Source of the DNA: Candidatus Gastranaerophilales bacterium
GTDB taxonomy: Bacteria; Cyanobacteriota; Vampirovibrionia; Gastranaerophilales; Gastranaerophilaceae
DNA length: 20,124 nt
Assembly: GCA_947625445.1 (NCBI GenBank)
Contig: CANQOM010000012.1
Location: 1-20,124, forward strand
Reading direction: 5' to 3'
The position numbers and the translations under genes are program-made. The first letter of the stretch is position 1, and every line of letters begins with the position of its first letter. A model generated the notes under the pieces. The model did not search any database, had not been told where the DNA came from, and saw only the letters and a list, made by a program, of their open reading frames with translations. Positions 1 to 6,948 of the stretch are shown here, piece after piece.

Positions 1-50
1 GGGTCTTGTTTTGTTTGGTAAGCATTTGATGATAAATTAACGTTAAACAT
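1..50 (-). CDS. Start of an unknown protein, partial (3' end outside window)
   Basis: Only 16-17 codons are visible. The protein begins MFNVNLSSNAYQTKQDP and leaves the window. The ATG (complement of 48-50) has a GAGGAG Shine-Dalgarno at 62-67, 11 nt upstream, which is why I accept such a short fragment. It follows the response regulator on the same strand after 77 nt with no U-tailed terminator between, so it could be co-transcribed with the two-component genes. The asparagine- and serine-rich start carries no signal peptide or membrane segment in what is visible. No function can be assigned. Confidence 0.6.
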   Translation of the reverse strand, partial: MFNVNLSSNAYQTKQD

Positions 51-64
51 ATTGTTTATTTCTC

Positions 65-108
65 CTCTCTTAATATCTACACTTATATAAAAGTGTTTTT
101 TAAGAGAG
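65..108 (-). promoter_or_regulatory. Stem-loop in the leader of the partial left-edge gene, overlapping its RBS
   Basis: CTCTCTTAA (65-73) pairs perfectly with TTAAGAGAG (100-108), and an inner ACACTT (79-84) pairs with AAGTGT (91-96) around a 6-nt loop. On the minus-strand RNA the 3' arm covers the first two bases of the GAGGAG ribosome-binding site (62-67). There is no U-tract after the stem in the minus direction, so a simple terminator is unlikely. Its inner arm also contains TATA-like sequence, so overlap with a weak promoter cannot be excluded. Confidence 0.4.
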
Positions 109-127
109 AAATAATAGTCCTTAAGAA

Positions 128-790
128 CTAACTTAAAATATTATTTTTTAATGCATAAATTGCAATCTGTGTTCTGTCTTTTACAGATAGTTTTTTTATA
201 ATACTTGCAATATGATTTTTAACGGTATTTGTTGAAATTACAAGTTCATTTGCTATTTCTGTATTTGATAACCCATCAGCTACTAATTTAATAACATTCC
301 GTTCACGTTCTGTTATATTAAAATCTTCTGCTTTTTTATTTAATTCATTCTGTTTATTTTCTTCAATATTTTTTAGAATATCAAAAATAAAATGTGCGAT
401 TTGTGTATCAAACCAGATACCGCCATCACTAACTATATCCATTATCCTTAATAATTCTTTAGTATCAATATTTTTTACACAGTATGCATTTGCACCGGAC
501 TGAAATGACGATAAAACTTTTTCTTTTTCATTATGAGCAGTTAAAATAATAACTTTAATATTATTATTAAACTGTTTTATATTTAAAGTTGCATCGATAC
601 CGTTCATAACAGGCATATCTATATCCATTAAAATAATATCAGGTGTTTGAGTTTTAACAAAATCCACCGCTTCTTTTCCGTTTTCTAATGCACCTAATAT
701 ATTTATATTCTCACATTGTTTTAATTCATATACTAATGTTTGTTTTGTAAAAGGGTGATCTTCTACTATTAATATATTATATTTATTCAT
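128..790 (-). CDS. NarL/FixJ-type response regulator (REC + LuxR HTH)
   Basis: A 220-aa DNA-binding response regulator. The receiver domain (about 4-120) carries the acidic pair E10/D11, phosphoacceptor D56 in the LMDIDMP motif, T84 and K106. The LuxR-type helix-turn-helix follows (about 155-215; ITERERNVIKLVADGLSNTE and the TVKNHI recognition region). Length and domain order are normal for the NarL family. It overlaps the upstream kinase gene by 4 nt (ATGA) and has an AAGGAAAA site just before its ATG, so the two are translationally coupled and almost certainly cognate partners. Target genes are not evident. NarL-type regulators more often pair with HisKA_3 kinases, whereas this partner has an orthodox HisKA-like H-box, a mildly unusual pairing. 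Confidence 0.95.
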   Translation of the reverse strand: MNKYNILIVEDHPFTKQTLVYELKQCENINILGALENGKEAVDFVKTQTPDIILMDIDMPVMNGIDATLNIKQFNNNIKVIILTAHNEKEKVLSSFQSGANAYCVKNIDTKELLRIMDIVSDGGIWFDTQIAHFIFDILKNIEENKQNELNKKAEDFNITERERNVIKLVADGLSNTEIANELVISTNTVKNHIASIIKKLSVKDRTQIAIYALKNNILS

Positions 791-1884
791 ACATTTTCCT
801 TATTTGGTAATTTAATAATAAATTTAGTGAATAAATTTTCTTCACTTTCTACATTAATTTCTCCGTTGTTTTTCACAACAAGTTCTTTTACGATACTTAA
901 CCCCAAACCTTTAACGCTTTTTTTGGAACTTCCTGTAGTATACTTTTCAAATATTTTATTTAAATATTCCGCCTTTATACCTTGTCCGTTATCTTCTATA
1001 ATAATTGTTGAATAATCTTTTTCATGTGTTGCAGTTATTTTTATTGTTTTACCATCAGGTATATTATCTATTGCATTTGATATTAAGTTCATTATTATTC
1101 TGTTCAAAGATATATAGTCTGCGTAAATATTAAAATTATTCGGGATATTTTGTTCTATATTAATGTGTTTTTCTGCTAATATCGCTCTTAAAGCGTCTAT
1201 AATATTATTTGTCATTTTAACAAAATTAAATAATATTTTATCAATTTTTACTTCTTTATCTCTATAAGCTTCTATAATAAGGTTTATCATTTCAAGATAA
1301 GTTTCATTATTTTCTTTCATGCCTGCAAGAAGTTCATGATTATTAAATTCTTTCATAAGAATGGATATAGCTCTTTCTTGCGCTAAAATTGGCGCTCTTA
1401 AATCATGTGTAAGATTTTGAATAAAATTATCCTGAAGCTTTTCTCTCTCTTTCAAACCTTGTACCATTTCATTTAAAGTATTAAATGTATCTTGTACCGT
1501 ATTATTAGAACTTGTTGTTTTAAAATCAACTTCAAGAGAACCTTTTTTTATTTCTTTAAGCTTATTTTCAATTATATTTAAAGGGGTAATAAATTCTTTA
1601 TCAATGTATTTAAGTAAAATAAAAACAAACAAAGAACTCAAACCAAATAAAAGTAATAATGGAATGTAAAATGGAGGTTCTTTTTGTTTCATATCCATAG
1701 GATTAATCGGCGGAGGAAAAGGAGGTTCTTCCATAAAAGATTCAGTTGCCATTGGTGGCATCATTGGCATCATAAATTGCTTCTGTTTATCCATTTGATT
1801 TTTTTGGAAAAAAACCAAAGAAAAGAACACAACAGACATTGTTGCTATAAAAATAATAAAAAATTTTATTGCTACTCTTTTCAT
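787..1884 (-). CDS. Membrane sensor histidine kinase with Met/Pro-rich extracytoplasmic loop
   Basis: A 365-aa kinase. Two transmembrane helices (about 7-26 and 73-93) bracket an extracytoplasmic segment of only some 45 residues that is very rich in methionine and proline (9 Met between residues 31 and 65). A HAMP-like linker (about 94-150) is followed by the H-box NLTHDLRAP with phosphoacceptor H160, N-box with N266/N270, G1 box DNGQG (298-302) and G2 box GLGLS (326-330). All catalytic elements are intact. No Shine-Dalgarno precedes the ATG at 1884 and the promoter is so close that the mRNA may be leaderless. The Met-rich loop suggests a soft-metal (copper or silver) or redox signal, but that is inference; no metal efflux genes are adjacent. 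Confidence 0.93.
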   Translation of the reverse strand: MKRVAIKFFIIFIATMSVVFFSLVFFQKNQMDKQKQFMMPMMPPMATESFMEEPPFPPPINPMDMKQKEPPFYIPLLLLFGLSSLFVFILLKYIDKEFITPLNIIENKLKEIKKGSLEVDFKTTSSNNTVQDTFNTLNEMVQGLKEREKLQDNFIQNLTHDLRAPILAQERAISILMKEFNNHELLAGMKENNETYLEMINLIIEAYRDKEVKIDKILFNFVKMTNNIIDALRAILAEKHINIEQNIPNNFNIYADYISLNRIIMNLISNAIDNIPDGKTIKITATHEKDYSTIIIEDNGQGIKAEYLNKIFEKYTTGSSKKSVKGLGLSIVKELVVKNNGEINVESEENLFTKFIIKLPNKENV

Positions 1885-1892
1885 TTACTTTT

Positions 1893-1920
1893 ATTATAAA
1901 TTTTTTACAATCTTTTTCAA
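1893..1920 (-). promoter_or_regulatory. Promoter of the two-component operon
   Basis: On the minus strand TTGAAA (1915-1920) lies 16 nt from TATAAT (1893-1898). The expected transcription start, about 7 nt on, falls at roughly 1886, only 1-3 nt before the kinase ATG at 1884, so translation would be leaderless. No SD is present, which agrees. Confidence 0.6.
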
Positions 1921-1931
1921 GTAAAAACCTT

Positions 1932-1957
1932 AAAAATAGTTAAATTTGACTATTTTT
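1932..1957. promoter_or_regulatory. Inverted repeat upstream of the kinase promoter, possible operator
   Basis: AAAAATAGT (1932-1940) and ACTATTTTT (1949-1957) form a perfect 9-bp inverted repeat with an 8-nt spacer. It ends 11 bp upstream of the kinase -35 element, a typical place for an activator site, for example the cognate response regulator. It is almost pure A/T with one G-C pair per arm, so chance is possible. Confidence 0.35.
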
Positions 1958-2002
1958 TTCTTTACAATTATTTTAATTTAAAAGAAATAATACTTATTTA
2001 AA

Positions 2003-2074
2003 CGGCGGTAACGGGATTTGAACCCGTGTCAACAGAATGAGAATCTGCTATCCTGACCCCTAGACGATACCGCT
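2003..2074 (-). tRNA. tRNA-Glu (anticodon CUC)
   Basis: The complement folds into a full cloverleaf. Acceptor arms are 2068-2074 and 2004-2010. The D-arm begins GTCT and ends AGGA as in glutamate tRNAs. The anticodon stem is GCAGA/TCTGT around loop TTCTCAT, giving anticodon CTC for GAG codons. The T-arm is ACGGG-TTCAAAT-CCCGT and the discriminator base is G (2003). The 3' CCA is not encoded. The first acceptor position is A opposite C (A1-C72), an unpaired terminal position; the other six pairs are Watson-Crick. It is a second-type Glu isoacceptor, since most bacteria rely on UUC. Confidence 0.93.
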
Positions 2075-2089
2075 ATTGTTCTTATTTAT

Positions 2090-2117
2090 ATTTTATTCTC
2101 CAAAAAAATATTTGCAA
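2090..2117 (-). promoter_or_regulatory. Candidate promoter of tRNA-Glu
   Basis: TTGCAA (2112-2117) is 16 nt from TAAAAT (2090-2095) on the minus strand. The predicted start near 2083 lies about 9 nt upstream of the mature tRNA 5' end. The match is moderate only. Confidence 0.35.
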
Positions 2118-2120
2118 GTA

Positions 2121-2143
2121 AAAGAGGGCATTAAGCCCTCTTT
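2121..2143 (-). terminator. Intrinsic terminator of the hydrogenase operon
   Basis: AAAGAGGGC (2121-2129) pairs with GCCCTCTTT (2135-2143) around loop ATTAA, followed by a short U-run on the minus strand. It begins immediately after the hydA stop codon (2144-2146). The A/T flanks make it usable in both directions. Confidence 0.85.
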
Positions 2144-3898
2144 TTATTTAATATCTTTATATGAACCTGTGAACCTATCCATATATGTTGTATGTAATAA
2201 GTGATGTGCTATTTCACTTCCGGGTTTCCCGCCGAGACATTCAGCATACAATTTTTTAATGTCGGGGTTTGTATGTGATTTTCTGTATTCAAGATTTTTA
2301 TCTTCTTCATACAAACCTTGAGCTCTTTTTTCTTTTATTGTTGCATCCAGACAACTTGTAGGTTGTCCACCGCCGTTTACGCATCCTCCAGGGCATGCCA
2401 TTACTTCCATTATATGGAAGTCCGCTTTGCCTTCTTTTAGCTCTTTAAGAGACTTTTCAGCTTCTTTTAAAGTTGACACAACTCTGACTTTTACTTGTTT
2501 TCCTTTTATGTCAATAATTGTATCTTTTGTTCTTGAATTTGCGTCAACACCTCTTAAAGGAGTTACATCAACGTTAGAGAGTTCTTCACCCGTTGCATAG
2601 TAGTATGCGGTTCTTACGGCAGCTTCTGCCACTCCGCCTGATGCTCCAAATATAGTTCCTGCACCAGAATACTGCCCAAATGGTGAATTTGCCTGTTCTT
2701 CTTTTAATGCTTTAAAGTTAATACCTGCAGCTTTAATCATTTTTGCAAATTCTTGAGTTGTTAATACATAGTCTGTTTCACCTATTAACTGTTCTCTTAT
2801 TGCCTCATATTTTTTAGCGGTACAAGGCATTACAGATACTACAACTATATTTTCTTTTGTATATCCTTCGTAGTATTTGGGTAAAAATTCTTTCATAACA
2901 GGTGAAAGCATTCCTTGCGGAGATTTGCAGCTTGATAAATGTTGTATCAAATCCGGATGTTGTGTTTCTACATATCTTACCCATGCAGGGCAGCATGATG
3001 TAAACATCGGAAGGACTCCGCCCTTTGTTAATCTTTCAACAAACTCGTTAGCTTCTTCTGTTATGGTTAAATCTGCTGAAAAGTTTGTATCAAAGATTAA
3101 GTCAAAACCTAATCTTCTTGCTGCTGAATAGATTTTACCGATTGTATTTTCACCGGGTTCGAGATTAAATTCTTCACCCAAGGCAACTCTTACTGACGGC
3201 GCAAATTGAACAACAACTTTCTTTTCAGGGTTATTAATTTGCTTCCAAACATCATCAATTGCAGACTTAATTGAAATTGCTCCTGTCGGGCAAACTGCCT
3301 GACACTGTCCGCAGAATACGCAGTCAACCTGCGATAAACATCTGCCGTTCATAGGTTCTACTCTTGTATTTGAGCCTCTGTTTACAAACCCTAAAACGCT
3401 ATGACCTTGGAACTCTGAGCATGCTCTAACGCAAGCGCCGCAAAGTATACACTTAGAAGGGTCACGGACTAATGAAGGATTCATATTGTCAACCGGAAGA
3501 TAATCTTTTTCTTCAAGTTTCGGGAATCTTATTTCGTCAATTCCGTATTCTGCAGCATACTTTTGAAGCTCGCAGTTACCTGATTTATTACAGGTTAAAC
3601 ATTCTCTTTTATGATTTGCAAGCAGTAATTCAAGAATTGTTTTTCTTATTTTGCGCACTTTGTCAGAGTTTGTTTCAATTCTGATACCTTCTCTTGGAGG
3701 CATTGTACAAGATGCCTGAATATATTTACCATCCTGTTCTATTATACACATTCTGCAAGCACCAAATTGTGTTAAATCGGGTCGATGACAGAATGTAGGA
3801 ACGTCAAATCCATTGTTGCGAATAACTTCGAGTACTGTTTTTTCGTCTGTATATTCAACTTCTGTATTGTTTATAAATAATGTCTTTTTATCGCTCAT
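2144..3898 (-). CDS. hydA: [FeFe] hydrogenase catalytic subunit (HydA/HndD type, NAD-linked trimer)
   Basis: A 584-aa subunit that reduces protons to H2 (or the reverse). Domain order: N-terminal plant-type [2Fe-2S] (C37, C48, C51, C64), His-ligated [4Fe-4S] (H96, C100, C103, C109), two ferredoxin clusters (C150/153/156/160 and C193/196/199/203), then the H-cluster domain. The three signatures are intact: TSCCPAW (300-306), MPCTAKKYE (357-365) and the L3 motif from E498 to P512 with C502 and C506. The C-terminal small-subunit-like region closes the protein. The length matches HndD-type subunits (about 585 aa) and lacks the extra C-terminal [2Fe-2S] domain of Thermotoga HydA. It lies 14 nt after the NuoF-like gene with an AAGGAAAT ribosome site, so it forms a complex with the two upstream products. 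Maturases HydE/F/G are not in the window. Confidence 0.97.
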   Translation of the reverse strand: MSDKKTLFINNTEVEYTDEKTVLEVIRNNGFDVPTFCHRPDLTQFGACRMCIIEQDGKYIQASCTMPPREGIRIETNSDKVRKIRKTILELLLANHKRECLTCNKSGNCELQKYAAEYGIDEIRFPKLEEKDYLPVDNMNPSLVRDPSKCILCGACVRACSEFQGHSVLGFVNRGSNTRVEPMNGRCLSQVDCVFCGQCQAVCPTGAISIKSAIDDVWKQINNPEKKVVVQFAPSVRVALGEEFNLEPGENTIGKIYSAARRLGFDLIFDTNFSADLTITEEANEFVERLTKGGVLPMFTSCCPAWVRYVETQHPDLIQHLSSCKSPQGMLSPVMKEFLPKYYEGYTKENIVVVSVMPCTAKKYEAIREQLIGETDYVLTTQEFAKMIKAAGINFKALKEEQANSPFGQYSGAGTIFGASGGVAEAAVRTAYYYATGEELSNVDVTPLRGVDANSRTKDTIIDIKGKQVKVRVVSTLKEAEKSLKELKEGKADFHIMEVMACPGGCVNGGGQPTSCLDATIKEKRAQGLYEEDKNLEYRKSHTNPDIKKLYAECLGGKPGSEIAHHLLHTTYMDRFTGSYKDIK

Positions 3899-3912
3899 TT
3901 CCTTTATCCTTA

Positions 3913-5772
3913 TTATTTTGTTACTATTGCTTTAAACGGACAATTATCTTTGCAAGCTCCGCATTTAATACACTTGTCTTGATTAATCTTATGCGGTTCT
4001 TTTATAGTGCCTTCAATAGCGCCAACCGGACAATTTCTAGCACATTTTGTACACCCCTTGCACTTATCTGTTTCAATTTCGTAATGCTTTAATGCCGTGC
4101 ATACGCCTGCAGGACACTTTTTGTCTCTTATATGAGCAATATATTCATCTCTAAAATATTTTAATGTGGAAAGAACAGGATTTGGTGCTGATTTGCCAAG
4201 TCCGCAAAGTGAACCGGCTTTAATTACCTGTCCTAATTCTTCAAGCATATCAAGGTCTTCCATTTTGCCTTGACCTTTAACTATTCTTTCCAAAATAGCT
4301 AGCATTTGCTTGGTTCCTTCACGGCAAGGTGTGCATTTACCACAACTTTCATGTCGGGTAAAATTCATAAAGAATCTTGCAACTTCTACAATACAGGTAT
4401 CTTCATTCATAACAACAAGACCGCCTGAGCCTACCATTGCTCCTACTTTTGTTAACTGGTCGTAATCCATAGGCATATCTAAGTGTTCTTCAGTTAAGCA
4501 TCCGCCTGAGGGTCCTCCTATCTGAACGGCTTTAAATTTCTTTCCGTTTCTTATTCCGCCGCCTAAATCAAATACAATTTGTCTTAATGTGGTATTCATA
4601 GGTACTTCTATTAAGCCGGTATTGTTAACTTCACCTGTTAGTGCAAATGTTTTTGTTCCTTTAGATGTTTCTGTACCCATTGAAGCAAACCATTTTGCAC
4701 CGTTTAATATAATTAACGGAACATTAGCAAATGTTTCAACGTTATTTAAAAGAGTAGGGCGCTTAAATAATCCGCATTCAGCCATGTGAATGTTCTTTGG
4801 TCTTGGCATTCCTCTTTCACCTTCTATTGATGCAATTAATGCTGAGGATTCACCGCAAACAAAAGCTCCTGCTCCTTCTTTTATATGTATATTGAAACTG
4901 AAATTGCTTCCCATTATGTTTTTACCTAAAAGGTTTCTTTCTTCAGCTGATTTAATAGCCAGTTTTAAACGTTTTATAGCTAACGGATATTCTGCTCTAA
5001 CGTAAATGTAACCCTCATCTGCACCAACTGCAAAAGCAGCTATTGCCATACCTTCAAGAAGTTTATTGGGATCATCTTCCATAACGCTTCTATCCATGAA
5101 TGCACCCGGGTCTCCTTCGTCACCATTACATATAACATAAGACTTCCCGCCTTGGTGTCTGTATACGCTTCTCCATTTTTTACCGGTAGCAAATCCACCG
5201 CCGCCTCTACCTCTTAGACCTGAATCTTCTATTTCTTTTATTACGTATTCCTGGTCATTGATTTCAAGAACTTTTGCTAAAGCGCTATATGCACCTATAG
5301 CTATTGCTTCATCTATACTTTCGGGATTTATTATTCCGCAGTTTTTCATTGCAGTTCTTGTTTGTTTTGCGTAAAAATTCATTTCTTCGTTATTTACAAT
5401 TTTTTTGTTTAGGGCAGGGTCAACATATAACAAACGTTCAACTACAGTATCATTTTTCAATGATTCATAAATTTCCGCTACATCTTCTTTTTTGACATGA
5501 ACGTAAGTCAATTTTCTATCCGGAACAACCACTAAACAACCTTGTTCGCAAAATCCTATACAACCTGTAGGTATAACACTCATTTTAACGTCATTTGTTA
5601 AAACGCCGGCATCCGCACCGAGTTTTTTAAATTCTTCAATTAATTCCAGTGCACCGTTAGCGATACAACCGGTTGAAGCACAAACAAGTATTCTTCTTCC
5701 TTGTTTCTTTATTAATTCCTGTGCTTTCGCTTGTTCTTGTTTTATATCAATAGTTAATTTTACTTTTTCCAT
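3913..5772 (-). CDS. hydB: NuoF-like hydrogenase subunit (HydB/HndC), FMN/NAD(H)-binding
   Basis: A 619-aa flavoprotein subunit and the likely NAD(H) site of the hydrogenase. An N-terminal thioredoxin-like [2Fe-2S] domain has C31, C36, C71 and C75. The NuoF core follows with the glycine-rich GRGGGGFATGKKW (188-200) for FMN/NADH, an SLBB-like part, and a [4Fe-4S] site (C477, C480, C483, C523). The C-terminus adds a two-cluster ferredoxin domain (C571/574/577/581 and C601/604/607/611). Length and order agree with Thermotoga HydB (about 626 aa). It starts 1 nt after the stop of the NuoE-like gene. Presence of HydB, HydC and a cluster-rich HydA is the signature of the group A3 trimeric enzymes, several of which bifurcate electrons between NADH and ferredoxin; bifurcation here is inferred, not shown. 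Confidence 0.95.
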   Translation of the reverse strand: MEKVKLTIDIKQEQAKAQELIKKQGRRILVCASTGCIANGALELIEEFKKLGADAGVLTNDVKMSVIPTGCIGFCEQGCLVVVPDRKLTYVHVKKEDVAEIYESLKNDTVVERLLYVDPALNKKIVNNEEMNFYAKQTRTAMKNCGIINPESIDEAIAIGAYSALAKVLEINDQEYVIKEIEDSGLRGRGGGGFATGKKWRSVYRHQGGKSYVICNGDEGDPGAFMDRSVMEDDPNKLLEGMAIAAFAVGADEGYIYVRAEYPLAIKRLKLAIKSAEERNLLGKNIMGSNFSFNIHIKEGAGAFVCGESSALIASIEGERGMPRPKNIHMAECGLFKRPTLLNNVETFANVPLIILNGAKWFASMGTETSKGTKTFALTGEVNNTGLIEVPMNTTLRQIVFDLGGGIRNGKKFKAVQIGGPSGGCLTEEHLDMPMDYDQLTKVGAMVGSGGLVVMNEDTCIVEVARFFMNFTRHESCGKCTPCREGTKQMLAILERIVKGQGKMEDLDMLEELGQVIKAGSLCGLGKSAPNPVLSTLKYFRDEYIAHIRDKKCPAGVCTALKHYEIETDKCKGCTKCARNCPVGAIEGTIKEPHKINQDKCIKCGACKDNCPFKAIVTK

Positions 5773-5773
5773 A

Positions 5774-6265
5774 TTACACGTTCTCTTTCAATAATGTGTC
5801 AATAACAATTTCAACGGCATCTGACGTCATTTTTGGATATATTTTACCGTTTATTACCATAGCCGGAGCTAAACTGCAAGCGCCTAAGCAGCTTACTGTT
5901 TCAAGTGAAAACATACCGTTATCCGTTGTCATTTTCCCGTTTTTTAATTGTATTTTCTTTTTTACCGCTTCTAACACCGGCATTGAACCTCTAACGTGGC
6001 ATGCAGTGCCGTCACATACTTTTATTTCATATTTTCCTTTTGGTTCTAATGAAAACTGTGCGTAAAATGTTGCTACTCCAAATACCGTTGCCGGTGACAA
6101 TCCCTCTACTTTTGAACCAATATATGTCATTGCTTCTTCAGGTAAATATTTATATATTTCCTGTACTTTTTGAAGCATTGCTATTAAATATGACTTTTCA
6201 CCGTCATAACTTTGGATTATTTCATCCAATTTGCTTTTGTCTATCAAGAGACTTGATGCACTCAT
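5774..6265 (-). CDS. hydC: NuoE-like [2Fe-2S] hydrogenase subunit (HydC/HndA)
   Basis: A 163-aa thioredoxin-fold ferredoxin of the NuoE/24-kDa family. A helical N-terminal part (about 10-65) precedes the [2Fe-2S] domain with ligands C84 and C89 (CDGTAC) and C126 and C130 (CLGAC). The size is normal (about 160 aa). It is the first gene of the three-gene operon, with AGGAGA as ribosome site and its own promoter upstream. It should dock onto the NuoF-like subunit and pass electrons between FMN and HydA. Confidence 0.95.
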   Translation of the reverse strand: MSASSLLIDKSKLDEIIQSYDGEKSYLIAMLQKVQEIYKYLPEEAMTYIGSKVEGLSPATVFGVATFYAQFSLEPKGKYEIKVCDGTACHVRGSMPVLEAVKKKIQLKNGKMTTDNGMFSLETVSCLGACSLAPAMVINGKIYPKMTSDAVEIVIDTLLKENV

Positions 6266-6299
6266 TTTATATCTCCTATTTACTATTTAGGTCTATTTT

Positions 6300-6328
6300 A
6301 TTATACCATTAACATTTTATCTTGAAAA
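6300..6328 (-). promoter_or_regulatory. Extended -10 promoter of the hydrogenase operon
   Basis: TGG-TATAAT on the minus strand (-10 at 6300-6305, TG directly upstream) with only a weak TTTTCA at 6323-6328, 17 nt away. The extended -10 would compensate for the poor -35. Predicted start is near 6293, giving a leader of about 28 nt with AGGAGA. Confidence 0.55.
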
Positions 6329-6383
6329 ATTTAATAAAACTATACGTGCAAAAATATTTTTTTTGTGTTTTATCTAATTAGAG

Positions 6384-6389
6384 TACAAT
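6384..6389 (+). promoter_or_regulatory. Candidate -10 box for the SFG paralog pair
   Basis: TACAAT lies 11 nt before the GAAAGGGA ribosome site of the first paralog. A -35 is poorly defined (TTGTGT at 6363-6368, 15 nt away). It also argues against a GTG start at 6365, which would lie upstream of the promoter. Confidence 0.35.
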
Positions 6390-6412
6390 TTTATTTTTTT
6401 GAAAGGGAATGT

Positions 6413-6940
6413 ATGTTAATAAATAATAATGTTAGCTTTGGCAGAGCAATAAAAGTTACGGGAGATAACAATAAGAAATTTGCTAGTCTTTTAGCTAACT
6501 ATGCTAACAATACTACTGAAAAGGGTAGTGCATATTGTAATTGTGATAAAAGTTCGGCTCTTGAAGATTTCACTAAAAAAATCTTCAATGATATAACTTC
6601 TGAACGAACGAAAGCAAAAGTTTATGAATTTAGTTCCGGAGATTGTTATATATTCAGCGGTAAAGAAGCAGAAAAAGCACACGAATTAAGCAAAGACGTT
6701 AAAAAAGAATGTTTGTTTAATGAACAAAATTATGTTGATGATTTTGCTAAATCTTTAAATGATATCATTATTAAACATAGTGAAAACCAACTTATTAAAA
6801 TGATTGAAAACGGTAATAGCAGTTTAAAAAATTCAATAATAAATGTAGTGGCAGGCTCTAACCCCAATATAATAAGTTCTGCTATCTATAAATCCGAATC
6901 ACCTTATATATCCGAACAGTTAACAATCAATTTAAATTAA
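6413..6940 (+). CDS. Unknown small protein, SFGRAIKV family, paralog 1
   Basis: About 175 aa with no signal peptide, membrane helix or known catalytic motif, so probably soluble. I place the start at ATG 6413 because GAAAGGGA sits 4-5 nt upstream and because the residues then match the neighbour (NNVSFGRAIKV). An upstream GTG at 6365 is in frame but less likely. Shared with the next protein, in the same order, are a FTKKIFND-like segment, YIFSGK(E/D)A, an ENG element and SPYxxEQ near the C-terminus. This one has three cysteines (CNC and GDC) that the paralog lacks. It is followed after 8 nt by the second copy. Function unknown; I recall similar N-terminal 'FG' starts in many Gastranaerophilales proteins, which is memory and not a search. 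Confidence 0.8.
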   Translation: MLINNNVSFGRAIKVTGDNNKKFASLLANYANNTTEKGSAYCNCDKSSALEDFTKKIFNDITSERTKAKVYEFSSGDCYIFSGKEAEKAHELSKDVKKECLFNEQNYVDDFAKSLNDIIIKHSENQLIKMIENGNSSLKNSIINVVAGSNPNIISSAIYKSESPYISEQLTINLN

Positions 6941-6948
6941 GGAGAAAA

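Noticed and set aside
65..108. The leader hairpin as an intrinsic terminator for the response regulator gene
   Set aside because: In the minus direction the stem is followed by GAGAAATAAAC with no U-tract; kept instead as a leader structure.
1684..1899. His/Arg-rich plus-strand frame opposite the kinase N-terminus
   Set aside because: Its composition is a direct antisense product of the Met/Pro-rich loop and hydrophobic helix codons; no RBS.
3472..4092. Plus-strand open frames of about 70 codons opposite the hydrogenase genes
   Set aside because: They lie antisense to strongly conserved cluster-binding coding sequence, have no ribosome sites and no recognisable protein features; they are shadows.
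6365..6412. GTG start adding 16 residues to the first SFG paralog
   Set aside because: It lies upstream of the candidate -10 box, has no SD, and the paralog begins at the later ATG.
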